NCBI GenBank assembly: GCA_963710725.1
Contig: CAVQBJ010000002.1
Span: 124,001 to 188,000 of the forward strand
Length of the DNA: 64,000 nt
From: CAVQBJ01 sp963710725
GTDB taxonomy: Bacteria; Actinomycetota; Thermoleophilia; Solirubrobacterales; Solirubrobacteraceae
Direction of reading: 5' to 3'
Notes under the pieces: model-generated
Seen by the model: only the letters and a program-made list of their open reading frames with translations
What the model was told of the DNA's origin: nothing
Database searches by the model: none
In this document: positions 44,021 through 52,193 of the stretch, piece by piece
Position numbering within the stretch: the first letter of the stretch is position 1
Layout of the letters: each line of letters opens with the position of its first letter
Program-made: the position numbers and the translations under genes

Positions 44021-44770
44021 ATGTCAGGTCACTCCAAGTGGGCAAGCATCAAGCACAAGAAGGCGGTCGTCGACGCGCGCCGCGGCCAGCAGTTCACGAA
44101 GCTGGCACGGGCGATCACCGTCGCGGCCAAGGAGGGCGGCGGCGATCCGGAGGCGAACGCATCGCTGGCCACCGCGATCCAGAAGGCGAAGGACGCGTCG
44201 ATGCCGAAGGACAACATCGAGCGCGCGGTCGCCAAGGGCGCCGGCACGGGCGGGGACGCCGACAACATCGAGACGGTCGTCTACGAGGGATACGGGCCGG
44301 GCGGCGTCGCCATCCTCGTCGAGGCGATGACCGATAACCGCAATCGCACCGGTGCCGACGTGCGCCACCTGTTCTCCAAGTTCGGTGGCAATCTCGGCGA
44401 GCCCGGGTCCGTGGCCTACCTGTTCGACAAGACCGGGGTGATCGTCGTCGACGCCACCCGCTACTCCGAGGACGACCTGCTCGTGGCCATCGAGGCCGGC
44501 GCGCAGGACATCGTCGCCGAGGACGACATCTTCGAGGTGCTCACCGAGCCGGCCGATCTGACCGCCGTGCGCGAGGCGCTCGCCGGCGCCGGCGTCGAGC
44601 TGCAGAGCGCCGAGGTGACGCAGCGGCCGAAGACGACGGTGCCGCTCGAGGAGGACGGCGCCGCGAAGCTCTTCCGCCTCATCGACGGGCTCGACGAGAA
44701 CGACGACGTCAACGAGGTGCACGCCAACTTCGACGTCTCGGCCGACGTGCTCGAGCGGGTCGCCGGCTAG
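44021..44770 (+). CDS. yebC: YebC/PmpR-family protein
   Basis: A 249-residue cytoplasmic protein with the invariant start SGHSKWASIKHKKAVVDARR and the block MPKDNIERAVAKGAG. Other hallmarks are YEGYGPGGVAILVEAMTDNRNRT and GSVAYLF. Family members are described as transcriptional regulators and, more recently, as factors helping ribosomes through proline stretches. It precedes ruvC in many bacteria; here a cyclase gene is inserted between them on the other strand. The stop overlaps the convergent cyclase stop in CTAG. Confidence 0.97.
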   Translation: MSGHSKWASIKHKKAVVDARRGQQFTKLARAITVAAKEGGGDPEANASLATAIQKAKDASMPKDNIERAVAKGAGTGGDADNIETVVYEGYGPGGVAILVEAMTDNRNRTGADVRHLFSKFGGNLGEPGSVAYLFDKTGVIVVDATRYSEDDLLVAIEAGAQDIVAEDDIFEVLTEPADLTAVREALAGAGVELQSAEVTQRPKTTVPLEEDGAAKLFRLIDGLDENDDVNEVHANFDVSADVLERVAG

Positions 44771-45918
44771 CGGACCGGCGCCGGCTGCGGCGGCCGGGCC
44801 CGGTAGAGCGGCACGGCGCCGCTCACGCCCTTCAGGCGACGGTCGCCCGCGAACGACCAGTGGAACTCCTCGCGGGCCGCGTCGCGCACCTCGCGCGTGG
44901 CGAGCACGCTCCCCGGGCGGGCCACGTTCGTCACGCGGCTGGCCAGGTTGACCGAGCGCCCGTACCAGTCGCCGGCGCGGCGCAGGGCGGGGCCGGAGGC
45001 GACTCCGACCCGCAGCTGGGGAAACTGCTCGCCCTCGTCGTCGGCGGCGGCGACGAGCGCGAGCGCAGACCGCAGCAGGGGCGCCGGCTCGGGCGAGACG
45101 AGCAGCACGGCGTCACCGATCGCCTTGACGAGCGTCACCGGCGCCTCGATGGCGCTCGTCGCCATCGCGTCCAGGCGCGCGGCCAGCCGACCGAGTTCCT
45201 CGGGCAGGACCTCCTCGCCGACGCGCGTGAAGCCGACCAGGTCGGCGAACGCGACGACGACGTTGCGGGCTCCCGGGAGCTCGCCGCCGAGGCGCTCGGC
45301 GGCGTCGATCGCCTCCAGCTGGGCGATGTGGCGCAGGTGCAGCGTGAGCATGTCGGCCACGAGTGGCGGCATCATCGGCGCGAGCGCAGCCGTGGCGGCA
45401 CCGAGGCGTTCGGCGAGCTCGAGCTCGGACAGTCCCGGCTCGAGCACCCGGCGCAGCGCCGTTTCGCGCATGAGGTCGGCCGCCTGGGCCAGGCCTCGGC
45501 CGAGGACCCGCGCGACGTCTAGGACGTCCTCCTCGGGGATGCCGGCGCGCACGAACTCGCCGGCGATGCGCGCCGCGTCGACGTCGGCCTCGACGAAGGC
45601 GCGCTCGTCGCCCTCCGTCAGCGGAAGCCCGATCGCCTGCCGCAGGGCCTCGAACAGCTCGGCCCGGATGCCGGCGCGCTCGAGCAGCTCGGCATGGGTG
45701 TACTGCGGCGCGCCGCCGACCGTCCGCTCGACGAGGGCGTAGGTGAGCGTGCCGTCCCGGTGATGGCGCAGCAGGCCCTCGCGCGAGATGCCTTGTTCGA
45801 CGAGGTAGCGCAGAAGCGCCACCCGCTGGGCCCGGGTCTCGCCCTCGAGCCCGTCGAGCAGCCCGGCCGCCTCGAAATCGAGCTCCTGCGGGTCGTCGGT
45901 GAGCGCGGCCTCGGGCAT
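44767..45918 (-). CDS. Soluble class III adenylate cyclase with N-terminal regulatory domain
   Basis: A 383-residue cytoplasmic cyclase. The N-terminal ~210 helical residues resemble the regulatory domain of mycobacterial Rv1264/Rv2212, which in Rv1264 inhibits the enzyme at neutral pH. The catalytic domain has metal Asp D226 (VVAFADLVGFT) and D269 (AIGDAVLL), adenine-binding K265 with D317 (GDWYGRSVNLASR) and R328, so activity on ATP is expected. The ATG at 45918 is used because the upstream frame is low-complexity. It is divergent from ruvC by 100 bases. Confidence 0.9.
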   Translation of the reverse strand: MPEAALTDDPQELDFEAAGLLDGLEGETRAQRVALLRYLVEQGISREGLLRHHRDGTLTYALVERTVGGAPQYTHAELLERAGIRAELFEALRQAIGLPLTEGDERAFVEADVDAARIAGEFVRAGIPEEDVLDVARVLGRGLAQAADLMRETALRRVLEPGLSELELAERLGAATAALAPMMPPLVADMLTLHLRHIAQLEAIDAAERLGGELPGARNVVVAFADLVGFTRVGEEVLPEELGRLAARLDAMATSAIEAPVTLVKAIGDAVLLVSPEPAPLLRSALALVAAADDEGEQFPQLRVGVASGPALRRAGDWYGRSVNLASRVTNVARPGSVLATREVRDAAREEFHWSFAGDRRLKGVSGAVPLYRARPPQPAPVR

Positions 45919-46018
45919 CGCCCGCCAGAGTACGGCACCGGGCGAGGCCCGGCCCGGCGCGCCGGTCCCTCGCCCGCCCGCCGGCAGGCGTCCGGGCGGC
46001 CGCGGAGAATCTGAACGC

Positions 46019-46525
46019 GTGATCGTCCTCGGCATCGACCCCGGCACCGCGAACACCGGCTACGGCGTGGTCATGCGCCGCAGCGGCCGCCTTGCCGCGC
46101 TCGACGGCGGCGTGATCGCCACGCGCCCGGAGCTGAGCCCCGAGCGGCGGCTGGAGGTCATCCACCGTCGCGTGCTCGATCTCGCGGCCGAGCATGACGT
46201 GGACGCGTTCGCGCTCGAGGACGTCTATTTCGGGCAGAACGCCCACAGCGCGTTCGCCGTCGGGCAGGCCCGGGGCGTGGTGATGCTCGCCGCGGCGCTG
46301 CGCGGCGCACCGTGCTCGTCCTACACGCCTCAGCAGGTCAAGTCCGCGGTGTGCGGGCAGGGGCGGGCGCCGAAGGACCAGGTCGCGCGCATGGTCCAGG
46401 CGCTGCTCGGACTGGCGGCGCTGCCGACGCCCGACCACGCGTCGGACGCCCTTGCGGTGGCGATCTGCCACGCGAACGCGGCGCCGCTGTCGCGGGCGCT
46501 CGCGCAGGCCGCGGTGGGCGGATGA
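46019..46525 (+). CDS. ruvC: Holliday junction endonuclease RuvC
   Basis: A 168-residue resolvase cutting Holliday junctions. Catalytic acids are seen in VLGIDPGTANTGYG (first Asp), ALEDVYFGQNAHSAF (Glu) and PDHASDALAVAICH (last two Asp), in the RNase H-like order. The GTG at 46019 starts directly at the first strand. The stop overlaps the ATG of a 32-codon ORF as ATGA, followed by ruvA and ruvB. Confidence 0.96.
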   Translation: MIVLGIDPGTANTGYGVVMRRSGRLAALDGGVIATRPELSPERRLEVIHRRVLDLAAEHDVDAFALEDVYFGQNAHSAFAVGQARGVVMLAAALRGAPCSSYTPQQVKSAVCGQGRAPKDQVARMVQALLGLAALPTPDHASDALAVAICHANAAPLSRALAQAAVGG

Positions 46526-46620
46526 GCGGCGCAGCCGCGGTCGAGCGAGCCTGGAGGGCCGCCTCGCTGCGCTCGCGCTCCGGCACCGCGAGCGCCTCCT
46601 GGATGGAGGCACGGGCATGA
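46522..46620 (+). CDS. Putative 32-residue coupling ORF between ruvC and ruvA
   Basis: ATG at 46522 overlaps the ruvC stop (ATGA), and its own TGA at 46618-46620 overlaps the ruvA ATG at 46617 in another ATGA. The product begins MSGAAAVERAW and is Ala/Arg/Ser-rich with no recognisable domain. The double stop-start overlap would let ribosomes move from ruvC to ruvA without release. It may matter as a translational relay rather than as a protein. Confidence 0.4.
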   Translation: MSGAAAVERAWRAASLRSRSGTASASWMEARA

Positions 46621-47204
46621 TCGCCCTCGTCCGCGGCGAGGTCGCGGTCCGCCGCCCGGATCACGTCGTCGTGCTCTGTGGCGGCGTCGGCTACCGGCTG
46701 TCGGTGTCGGGCGAGTCGCTGCGTCACGTCCCGGCGGCCGGGGAGGAGGTGAGCCTGCACGTCCACCTCGTCGTCCGCGACGATGCCCTCACCCTGTACG
46801 GATTCGCCACCGAGCAGGAGCGCGATCTCTTCCTGATGCTGCTGTCGGTGCAGGCGGTGGGCCCGAAGGTCGCGCTCGCCATCCTCTCGGCCGGCACGCC
46901 GCGCGAGCTGATCGGCGCGATCGCCGCCGGTGACGCGGCGCGCTTCCAGGCCGCACAGGGCGTCGGCAAGCGGACGGCCGAGCGCATCGTGCTCGAGCTG
47001 CGCGAGAAGGTCGGCGTGGACATCGACGCCCTCCCGAGCGCGCCGGCGGCCGCGCGCGGCGACGATCCGCGCCTGCTCGCCCGCGACGGCCTGCTCGAGC
47101 TCGGCTACACGCCGGCCGAGGCGCAGGAGCTGCTCGCCGACGTGAACGGCGCGAGCGCCGAGGCGCTCATCGCCGACGCGCTGCGGACGGCGCGCACGAG
47201 ATGA
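46617..47204 (+). CDS. ruvA: Holliday junction DNA helicase subunit RuvA
   Basis: A 195-residue junction-binding subunit. The N-terminal OB fold (MIALVRGEVAVRRPDHVVVL) is followed by two helix-hairpin-helix motifs (LLSVQAVGPKVALAILSAG, AAQGVGKRTAERIVLELREK). The C-terminal UBA-like domain III (ARDGLLELGYTPAEAQELL) binds RuvB. The ATG at 46617 has GGAGG upstream inside the preceding small ORF. It acts with RuvB in branch migration. Confidence 0.97.
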   Translation: MIALVRGEVAVRRPDHVVVLCGGVGYRLSVSGESLRHVPAAGEEVSLHVHLVVRDDALTLYGFATEQERDLFLMLLSVQAVGPKVALAILSAGTPRELIGAIAAGDAARFQAAQGVGKRTAERIVLELREKVGVDIDALPSAPAAARGDDPRLLARDGLLELGYTPAEAQELLADVNGASAEALIADALRTARTR

Positions 47205-47221
47205 GCGCGGGGGCATCGTGA
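47201..47221 (+). CDS. Putative six-residue coupling ORF between ruvA and ruvB
   Basis: ATG at 47201 overlaps the ruvA stop (ATGA), reads MSAGAS, and its TGA at 47219-47221 overlaps the GTG start of ruvB (GTGA). It is far too short for a functional protein. It repeats the arrangement seen between ruvC and ruvA and would carry terminating ribosomes to the weak GTG start of ruvB. Confidence 0.3.
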   Translation: MSAGAS

Positions 47222-48255
47222 GCGAGACGGCACAGACGGCGCGCATCCAGACGCCGTACCTGATCGCCGAGGACGAGCTCGACCGCTCGCTGCGACCGCG
47301 GCGCCTGCAGGACTTCGTCGGCCAGGAGCAGCTCAAGGAGCAGCTCGCGGTGGCGATCGAGGCGGCGGCCGCGCGCGGGGATGCGCTCGATCACGTCCTG
47401 CTCGCCGGGCCCCCGGGCCTCGGCAAGACCTCGCTCGCGCAGATCGTGGCGAGCGAGCTCGGCGTCGGGTTCGTGGCCACCGCCGGTCCGGCGCTCGAGC
47501 GCAAGGGCGACGTGGCCGCGTTCCTCACCGCGCTCGAGCCGCGGAGCGTGTTCTTCGTCGACGAGATCCACCGGCTGCCACGGGCGCTCGAGGAGACCTT
47601 CTACCCGGCGATGGAGGACCACCAGCTGCCGATCACCGTCGGTCAGGGCGCCGGGGCGCGGGTGGTGACGCTCGACCTGCCGCCCTTCACCCTCATCGGG
47701 GCGACGACGCGCGCCGGGCTGCTCACGACTCCGCTGCGCGACCGCTTCGGCATCCAGGCCCGTCTGGAGGGCTACGCGCCGGAGGAGTTGGCGCAGATCG
47801 TGTCGCGCTCGGCGGGGATCCTCGACATCCGCGTCGAGACCGGCGGGGCCGAGCGGATCGCGGCGCGCAGCCGGGGCACGCCGCGGGTCGCGAACCGACT
47901 GCTCAAGCGCGTGCGCGACTTCGCCGAGGTGCGGATGGCCGGGGTGGTCACCGCCGACGCGGCCGACGGAGCGCTCGCGCTGCTCGAGGTCGACGAGCGC
48001 GGCCTGGACCGCCTCGACCGCGAGATCCTGCGCGCGATCTGCGTGAAGTTCGACGGCGGCCCGGTCGGGCTGTCGACGCTCGCGGTGGCGGTGGGCGAGG
48101 AGCAGGACACGATCGAGGACGTCTACGAGCCCTACCTGCTGCAGGAGGGGCTCATCGCGCGGACGCCGCGGGGGCGCGTCGCCACGAGCGCGGCGTTCAC
48201 GCACCTCGGGCTGCCGGCGCGCGCCGAGGCCGAGCGCGGTCCGGCGCTCTTTTGA
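47218..48255 (+). CDS. ruvB: Holliday junction branch-migration ATPase RuvB
   Basis: A 345-residue AAA+ motor. Walker A LLAGPPGLGKTSLAQI, Walker B VFFVDEIHRLPRALEE, sensor 1 LIGATTRAGLLTTPLRDRFG with arginine finger, and the C-terminal winged helix (DRLDREILRAICVKFDGGPVG and EPYLLQEGLIARTPRGR) are all canonical. The GTG at 47218 gives the expected N-terminus RSLRPRRLQDFVGQEQL. It drives branch migration with RuvA. Confidence 0.98.
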   Translation: MSETAQTARIQTPYLIAEDELDRSLRPRRLQDFVGQEQLKEQLAVAIEAAAARGDALDHVLLAGPPGLGKTSLAQIVASELGVGFVATAGPALERKGDVAAFLTALEPRSVFFVDEIHRLPRALEETFYPAMEDHQLPITVGQGAGARVVTLDLPPFTLIGATTRAGLLTTPLRDRFGIQARLEGYAPEELAQIVSRSAGILDIRVETGGAERIAARSRGTPRVANRLLKRVRDFAEVRMAGVVTADAADGALALLEVDERGLDRLDREILRAICVKFDGGPVGLSTLAVAVGEEQDTIEDVYEPYLLQEGLIARTPRGRVATSAAFTHLGLPARAEAERGPALF

Positions 48256-48290
48256 TCGTGGCTTGAGGCGCTTCCCTAGTCTGTCTTGCC

Positions 48291-48740
48291 ATGGCGCACC
48301 CGTTCATCTGCCCCAACTGCGGCCACCGCACGAGCGAGACCGACCGGACACTCGGCTTCACGCGACAGCCGAAGGGCTGCACGAAATGCGGCTTCGCGTT
48401 CCTGTTCGAGCTGCTCGACGACTACTACGCCGCGCCCGACGCCGCGTTCTTCGTCTGCGACAAGGAGGGTCGCGTGATCGGCTGCGGGCGCAACTCCTTC
48501 GCGTTCACGGGGCTCGAAGAGGAGGACGTGATCGGGCAGCGCGTGGAGTCCGTGCTCGGTCTGACCTTCGACAACGGCGACGATCCGGTACAAACCGTGC
48601 TGGAATGGGGGGTGCGGGCGCTGGGGGTCGCCGTCGAGGTGGCCGGCGAACGTGACGTTCCGGCGCGAGCGAAGGCCGACATATTCCCGGCGTACGACGA
48701 CGACGGGGGTCTGCTGCTCGTGCTCACCCCGGACAAGTGA
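48291..48740 (+). CDS. Zinc-ribbon plus PAS-domain small protein
   Basis: A 149-residue cytoplasmic protein. The N-terminus is a zinc ribbon with CPNC and CTKC pairs (residues 7-10 and 30-33). It is followed by one PAS fold (AAFFVCDKEGRVIGCGRNSFAFTGLEEEDVIGQRVESVLGL). No output domain is attached, so it probably acts by protein-protein contact or as a ligand/redox sensor. It follows ruvB by 35 bases on the same strand and precedes secDF. Specific role unknown. Confidence 0.82.
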   Translation: MAHPFICPNCGHRTSETDRTLGFTRQPKGCTKCGFAFLFELLDDYYAAPDAAFFVCDKEGRVIGCGRNSFAFTGLEEEDVIGQRVESVLGLTFDNGDDPVQTVLEWGVRALGVAVEVAGERDVPARAKADIFPAYDDDGGLLLVLTPDK

Positions 48741-48753
48741 CAGACGCGACAGA

Positions 48754-48840
48754 ATGAGCAACGTGAGGGAAGCCTTCAGGCCGGCCGGGGCGCGGCCGAC
48801 AACTGAGCAGATGAGCACCGCGCGGATCCGTCCGTCATGA
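48754..48840 (+). CDS. Putative 28-residue ORF coupled to secDF
   Basis: ATG at 48754 opens a 28-residue frame beginning MSNVREAFRPAG that ends with a TGA (48838-48840) overlapping the secDF ATG at 48837 as ATGA. It contains no membrane helix, so it is not the missing YajC. It is the third ATGAGC-type mini-ORF with a four-base overlap within about 2.3 kb. Translational coupling is the simplest role. Confidence 0.35.
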   Translation: MSNVREAFRPAGARPTTEQMSTARIRPS

Positions 48841-51800
48841 ACGATCGACGCCGCAACACGCTCGTCCTGCTGATCGTCGTGGGCCTGCTCGCCCTGTCGG
48901 GCGTCGTCATCGCGACACAGCCCACGTTCCTCGGCCTCGACCTCAAGGGTGGCGTCGAGCTCGTCTACCAGGGCAAGGCGACCGCGCAGTCGCAGGTCAA
49001 CACGACCTCGCTCCAGCGCGCGATCTCGATCATGCAGAAGCGCGTCAACCAGCTCGGCGTCGCGGAGCCGCAGATCGAGCAGTACGGCTCCTCGGACATC
49101 GAGGTCTCGCTGCCCAACGTCACCAACGAGCAGCGCGCGAAGGACCAGGTCGGCAAGACCGCGCAGCTGTACTTCTATGACTGGGAGCCGAATGTCATCG
49201 GCGCGAACGGTCAGCCCGCGGGACCGAACGATCCCACGGCCACCGGCGACGGCAGCGATCCGGGTGGGTCGGGCACCGGCATTACCGAGTACCAGGCGGT
49301 TCAGCGCGCGGCGGCGCGCCCGGCGGTCATCTACCCGAACGCCACGACGTACACGAAGGGCTGCACGCCGGCGACGAACGCGTCGACCGGCTGCCTGTAC
49401 GGCGCGTGGTACCTCGTCAACGACACCACCCAGCAGGTGCTGGACGGGCCGGCCGACCAGGAGTCCGAGCTGCAGACGGTGACGGCGGCCCTCGCTGCGC
49501 TCGGGCCGAAGCATGCGAAGGACAAGACGAGCGTCGTGCACGTCAATCCGGGGACGGTCGTCGTCGAGGCGACGCCGACGACCAACTCGGCCGGTGACGT
49601 GACCGTCGCCAATCCGGCGTCGTACTACGTGCTCAACGACAACCCGGTGCTCACCGGGAACGACATCACCAACCCCGCGCAGAGCACCGACCCGAACTCC
49701 GGCCAGCCCGACGTGACGTTCGGCTTCGACGGGCACGGCACGACCGTGTTCGAGGCGATCACCAAGACGATCGCGCAGCGCGGTCAGTCCGCCCAGGTGC
49801 CGGGCGTTCCCAAGACCGAGGCCGAGCAGCACTTCGCGATCGTGCTCGACAACCAGCTCATCTCGGTGCCGTCGATCGACTACACCCAGTACCCGACCGG
49901 GATCGACGCGACGAACGGCTCGGAGATCAGTGGCGGCTTCACGCTCGACTCGGCGCAGAACCTCGCCAACGAGCTGCAGTCCGGCGCCCTGCCGATCCGC
50001 CTGTCGCTCATCTCGCTCTCGCAGGTGTCGGCGACGCTCGGCAAGCAGGCGCTCAACCAGGGCCTCATCGCCGGGCTCATCGGCTTCCTTGCTGTGTGCC
50101 TCTTCCTGCTCGTCTTCTATCGGGTCCTCGGCCTGATCGCGATCGGCGGCCTGATCGTATACGGGGCGTACTTCTTCGCGCTCATCAAGCTCATCCCCAT
50201 CACGCTCACGCTCGCTGGCATCGCCGGCCTGATCCTGACCATCGGCGTCGCGGCGGACGCGAACATCGTCATCTTCGAGCGTGTCAAGGAAGAGATACGC
50301 GGTGGCAGATCGATCGCCGCGGGCATCGCGACCGGCTACAAGCGCGGTTTCGCGGCGATCGTCGACGCCAACGTGGTGACGATCATGGTCGCCTTCATTC
50401 TGTTCGTGCTCTCCAGCGCCGACGTGAAGGGCTTCGCGCTCACGCTCGGCATCGGCACGATCGTCTCGCTGTTCACCGCCGTCCTGGCCACGCAGGCCGC
50501 GCTCGGGGCCATGTCGCGCTCGCGCTTCATCTCGAGCCCGGCGATGGTCGGCGCGGGCAAGCGGCGCCGTCCGTGGACGTTCGACTTCATGGGCAACTCG
50601 AGGTGGTTCTTCTCGCTCTCGGGCACGATCCTGCTCGTCGGGGCGCTCGCCATCGGCGGCCGGGGCATCAACTTCGGCATCGACTTCAAGGGCGGCACCG
50701 AGATCCAGGCCGCGCTCATCAAGCCGGCCACGCAGGCCCAGGTGGCGAGCGCCATCAGCGCGGCCGGCTACTCGAACGCCAGCGTGCAGAAGTACTCGCA
50801 CCTCGGCAACAACGCCTACCAGGTCGCCACCCAGAAGCTGACGCCGGACAAGGTCACCAAGGTGCAGGACGCGCTCAACGCGCGCTTCGGGATCAAGCCG
50901 GGGACGTTCAACAACGTCTCGATCGGGGCCTCGTTCGGAAGAACGATCGCCGACGCGGCGATCGTCGCGATCATCGCCTCGCTCGTCGTCATCTCGCTCT
51001 ACATCGCGCTGCGCTTCGAGTGGAAGTACGCGGTGCCGGTGCTCATCGCGCTCATGCACGACCTGCTCATCACGTCCGGCGTGTACGCGCTCACCGGGAG
51101 GCAGGTGACGGCCGACACGGTGGCGGCCCTGCTCACCATCCTCGGCTATTCCCTCTACGACACGATCATCGTCTTCGACCGCGTGCGCGAGAACGTGCCG
51201 CGGATGCCACGCGCCGCGTTCTCCCAGATCGTCAACCGCTCGATGTCCGAGGTGCTCACCCGTTCGCTGGCCACCAGCCTGTGCACGCTGCTGCCGATCG
51301 TCGCTTTGCTCGTCTTCGGCGGAACGACGCTGAAGGACTTCGCGTTCGCGCTGATGGTCGGCGTCGCCTCCGGTGCGTACTCGTCGATCTTCATCGCCTC
51401 GCCGGTGCTCACGCACTGGAAGGAGCGCGAGCCGGTCTACCGCAACCGCCGCCAGCGACTCATCCGTGACCTCGGCGCCGTACCGGCCTACGCCGAGGGG
51501 GCCGCCGCTGAGACGGTCGAGCCCGAGCCCAGGCGCCGGCGCAGCCGGCGGGGGTCGATCATCGCGCCTGAGACGCCTGGCGAGCAGATCTCCAAGGCCG
51601 AGTTCGCGGATCTCGTGCGCGACCTCGACGTCGGCAGCGCCAGCCCGCCGGCTGCCGACGAGCCGTCTCCGGGCGCTCGCGCGCGGGCACGGCGCACTGC
51701 GAGCGCCGCGGCGACCGAGTCGGCGACGGCGCCGCCGGCGAGCGAGCCGGATGCCGCCCCGGCGCCGGAGCTCGACCCCGCCGCCGACGCGCTGCCCGAG

Positions 51801-51875
51801 GACGTCGTGATGAAGTCGACGACGCCGCGGCCGAGCGGCAAGTCGCGACGCAACCGACGGCACGGGAGGCGCTGA
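48837..51875 (+). CDS. secDF: Fused protein translocase subunit SecDF
   Basis: A 1012-residue inner-membrane protein using the proton gradient to pull secreted proteins through SecYEG. The SecD half has helix 1 and the motif FLGLDLKGGVELVYQ, a large periplasmic P1 region, FAIVLDNQLISVPSI, and a helix bundle ending with GVAADANIVIFERVKEEIRGG. The SecF half follows without a break (GINFGIDFKGGTEIQAAL to YDTIIVFDRVRENV). About 150 residues after the last helix form a basic, Ala/Pro-rich cytoplasmic tail (RRRRSRRGS, KSRRNRRHGRR), longer than usual. It starts with an ATGA overlap with a small upstream ORF. Confidence 0.96.
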   Translation: MNDRRRNTLVLLIVVGLLALSGVVIATQPTFLGLDLKGGVELVYQGKATAQSQVNTTSLQRAISIMQKRVNQLGVAEPQIEQYGSSDIEVSLPNVTNEQRAKDQVGKTAQLYFYDWEPNVIGANGQPAGPNDPTATGDGSDPGGSGTGITEYQAVQRAAARPAVIYPNATTYTKGCTPATNASTGCLYGAWYLVNDTTQQVLDGPADQESELQTVTAALAALGPKHAKDKTSVVHVNPGTVVVEATPTTNSAGDVTVANPASYYVLNDNPVLTGNDITNPAQSTDPNSGQPDVTFGFDGHGTTVFEAITKTIAQRGQSAQVPGVPKTEAEQHFAIVLDNQLISVPSIDYTQYPTGIDATNGSEISGGFTLDSAQNLANELQSGALPIRLSLISLSQVSATLGKQALNQGLIAGLIGFLAVCLFLLVFYRVLGLIAIGGLIVYGAYFFALIKLIPITLTLAGIAGLILTIGVAADANIVIFERVKEEIRGGRSIAAGIATGYKRGFAAIVDANVVTIMVAFILFVLSSADVKGFALTLGIGTIVSLFTAVLATQAALGAMSRSRFISSPAMVGAGKRRRPWTFDFMGNSRWFFSLSGTILLVGALAIGGRGINFGIDFKGGTEIQAALIKPATQAQVASAISAAGYSNASVQKYSHLGNNAYQVATQKLTPDKVTKVQDALNARFGIKPGTFNNVSIGASFGRTIADAAIVAIIASLVVISLYIALRFEWKYAVPVLIALMHDLLITSGVYALTGRQVTADTVAALLTILGYSLYDTIIVFDRVRENVPRMPRAAFSQIVNRSMSEVLTRSLATSLCTLLPIVALLVFGGTTLKDFAFALMVGVASGAYSSIFIASPVLTHWKEREPVYRNRRQRLIRDLGAVPAYAEGAAAETVEPEPRRRRSRRGSIIAPETPGEQISKAEFADLVRDLDVGSASPPAADEPSPGARARARRTASAAATESATAPPASEPDAAPAPELDPAADALPEDVVMKSTTPRPSGKSRRNRRHGRR

Positions 51876-51876
51876 C

Positions 51877-52164
51877 ATGGCGATGCTCGCCTGGGTGATG
51901 ATGGGCCTGGCCATCTGGCACTTCACGATCTTCCTGCCCGACCGCTTCTGGGGCGGGATCGTCGGGGCGTTCGTCGGGGCCTTGTTCGGAGCGGTGGTCT
52001 GCGGCCTGCTCATCTATCTCGCGAAGACCGGGACGCTGCGCATCCCGGGCGCACGCGCCACCGACATCGCGGTCGTCTGCTACGCGATTCCCGGCGCCCT
52101 GCTCGGCATCGCCGCCGTCTACGGCATCGGCGTCCGCCAGGGTCAGCCGGCCGACCAGTACTGA
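51877..52164 (+). CDS. Small membrane protein (GlsB/YeaQ-like in outline)
   Basis: A 95-residue protein with about three hydrophobic segments (MAMLAWVMMGLAIWHFTIFL, WGGIVGAFVGALFGAVVCGLLIY, VVCYAIPGALLGIAAVYGIG). The central glycine-rich helix (GGIVGAFVGALFGA) recalls the GlsB/YeaQ/YmgE stress-protein group, but the match is only topological. It begins one base after the secDF stop, so it is probably translated from the same mRNA. Function unknown. Confidence 0.75.
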   Translation: MAMLAWVMMGLAIWHFTIFLPDRFWGGIVGAFVGALFGAVVCGLLIYLAKTGTLRIPGARATDIAVVCYAIPGALLGIAAVYGIGVRQGQPADQY

Positions 52165-52193
52165 GCGCGGCGCGCGGCGCGCGGCGCCCGCGC

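Noticed and set aside
48754..48840. Small ORF before secDF as a YajC homologue
   Set aside because: It is only 28 residues with no membrane helix; YajC has one helix and about 90 or more residues.
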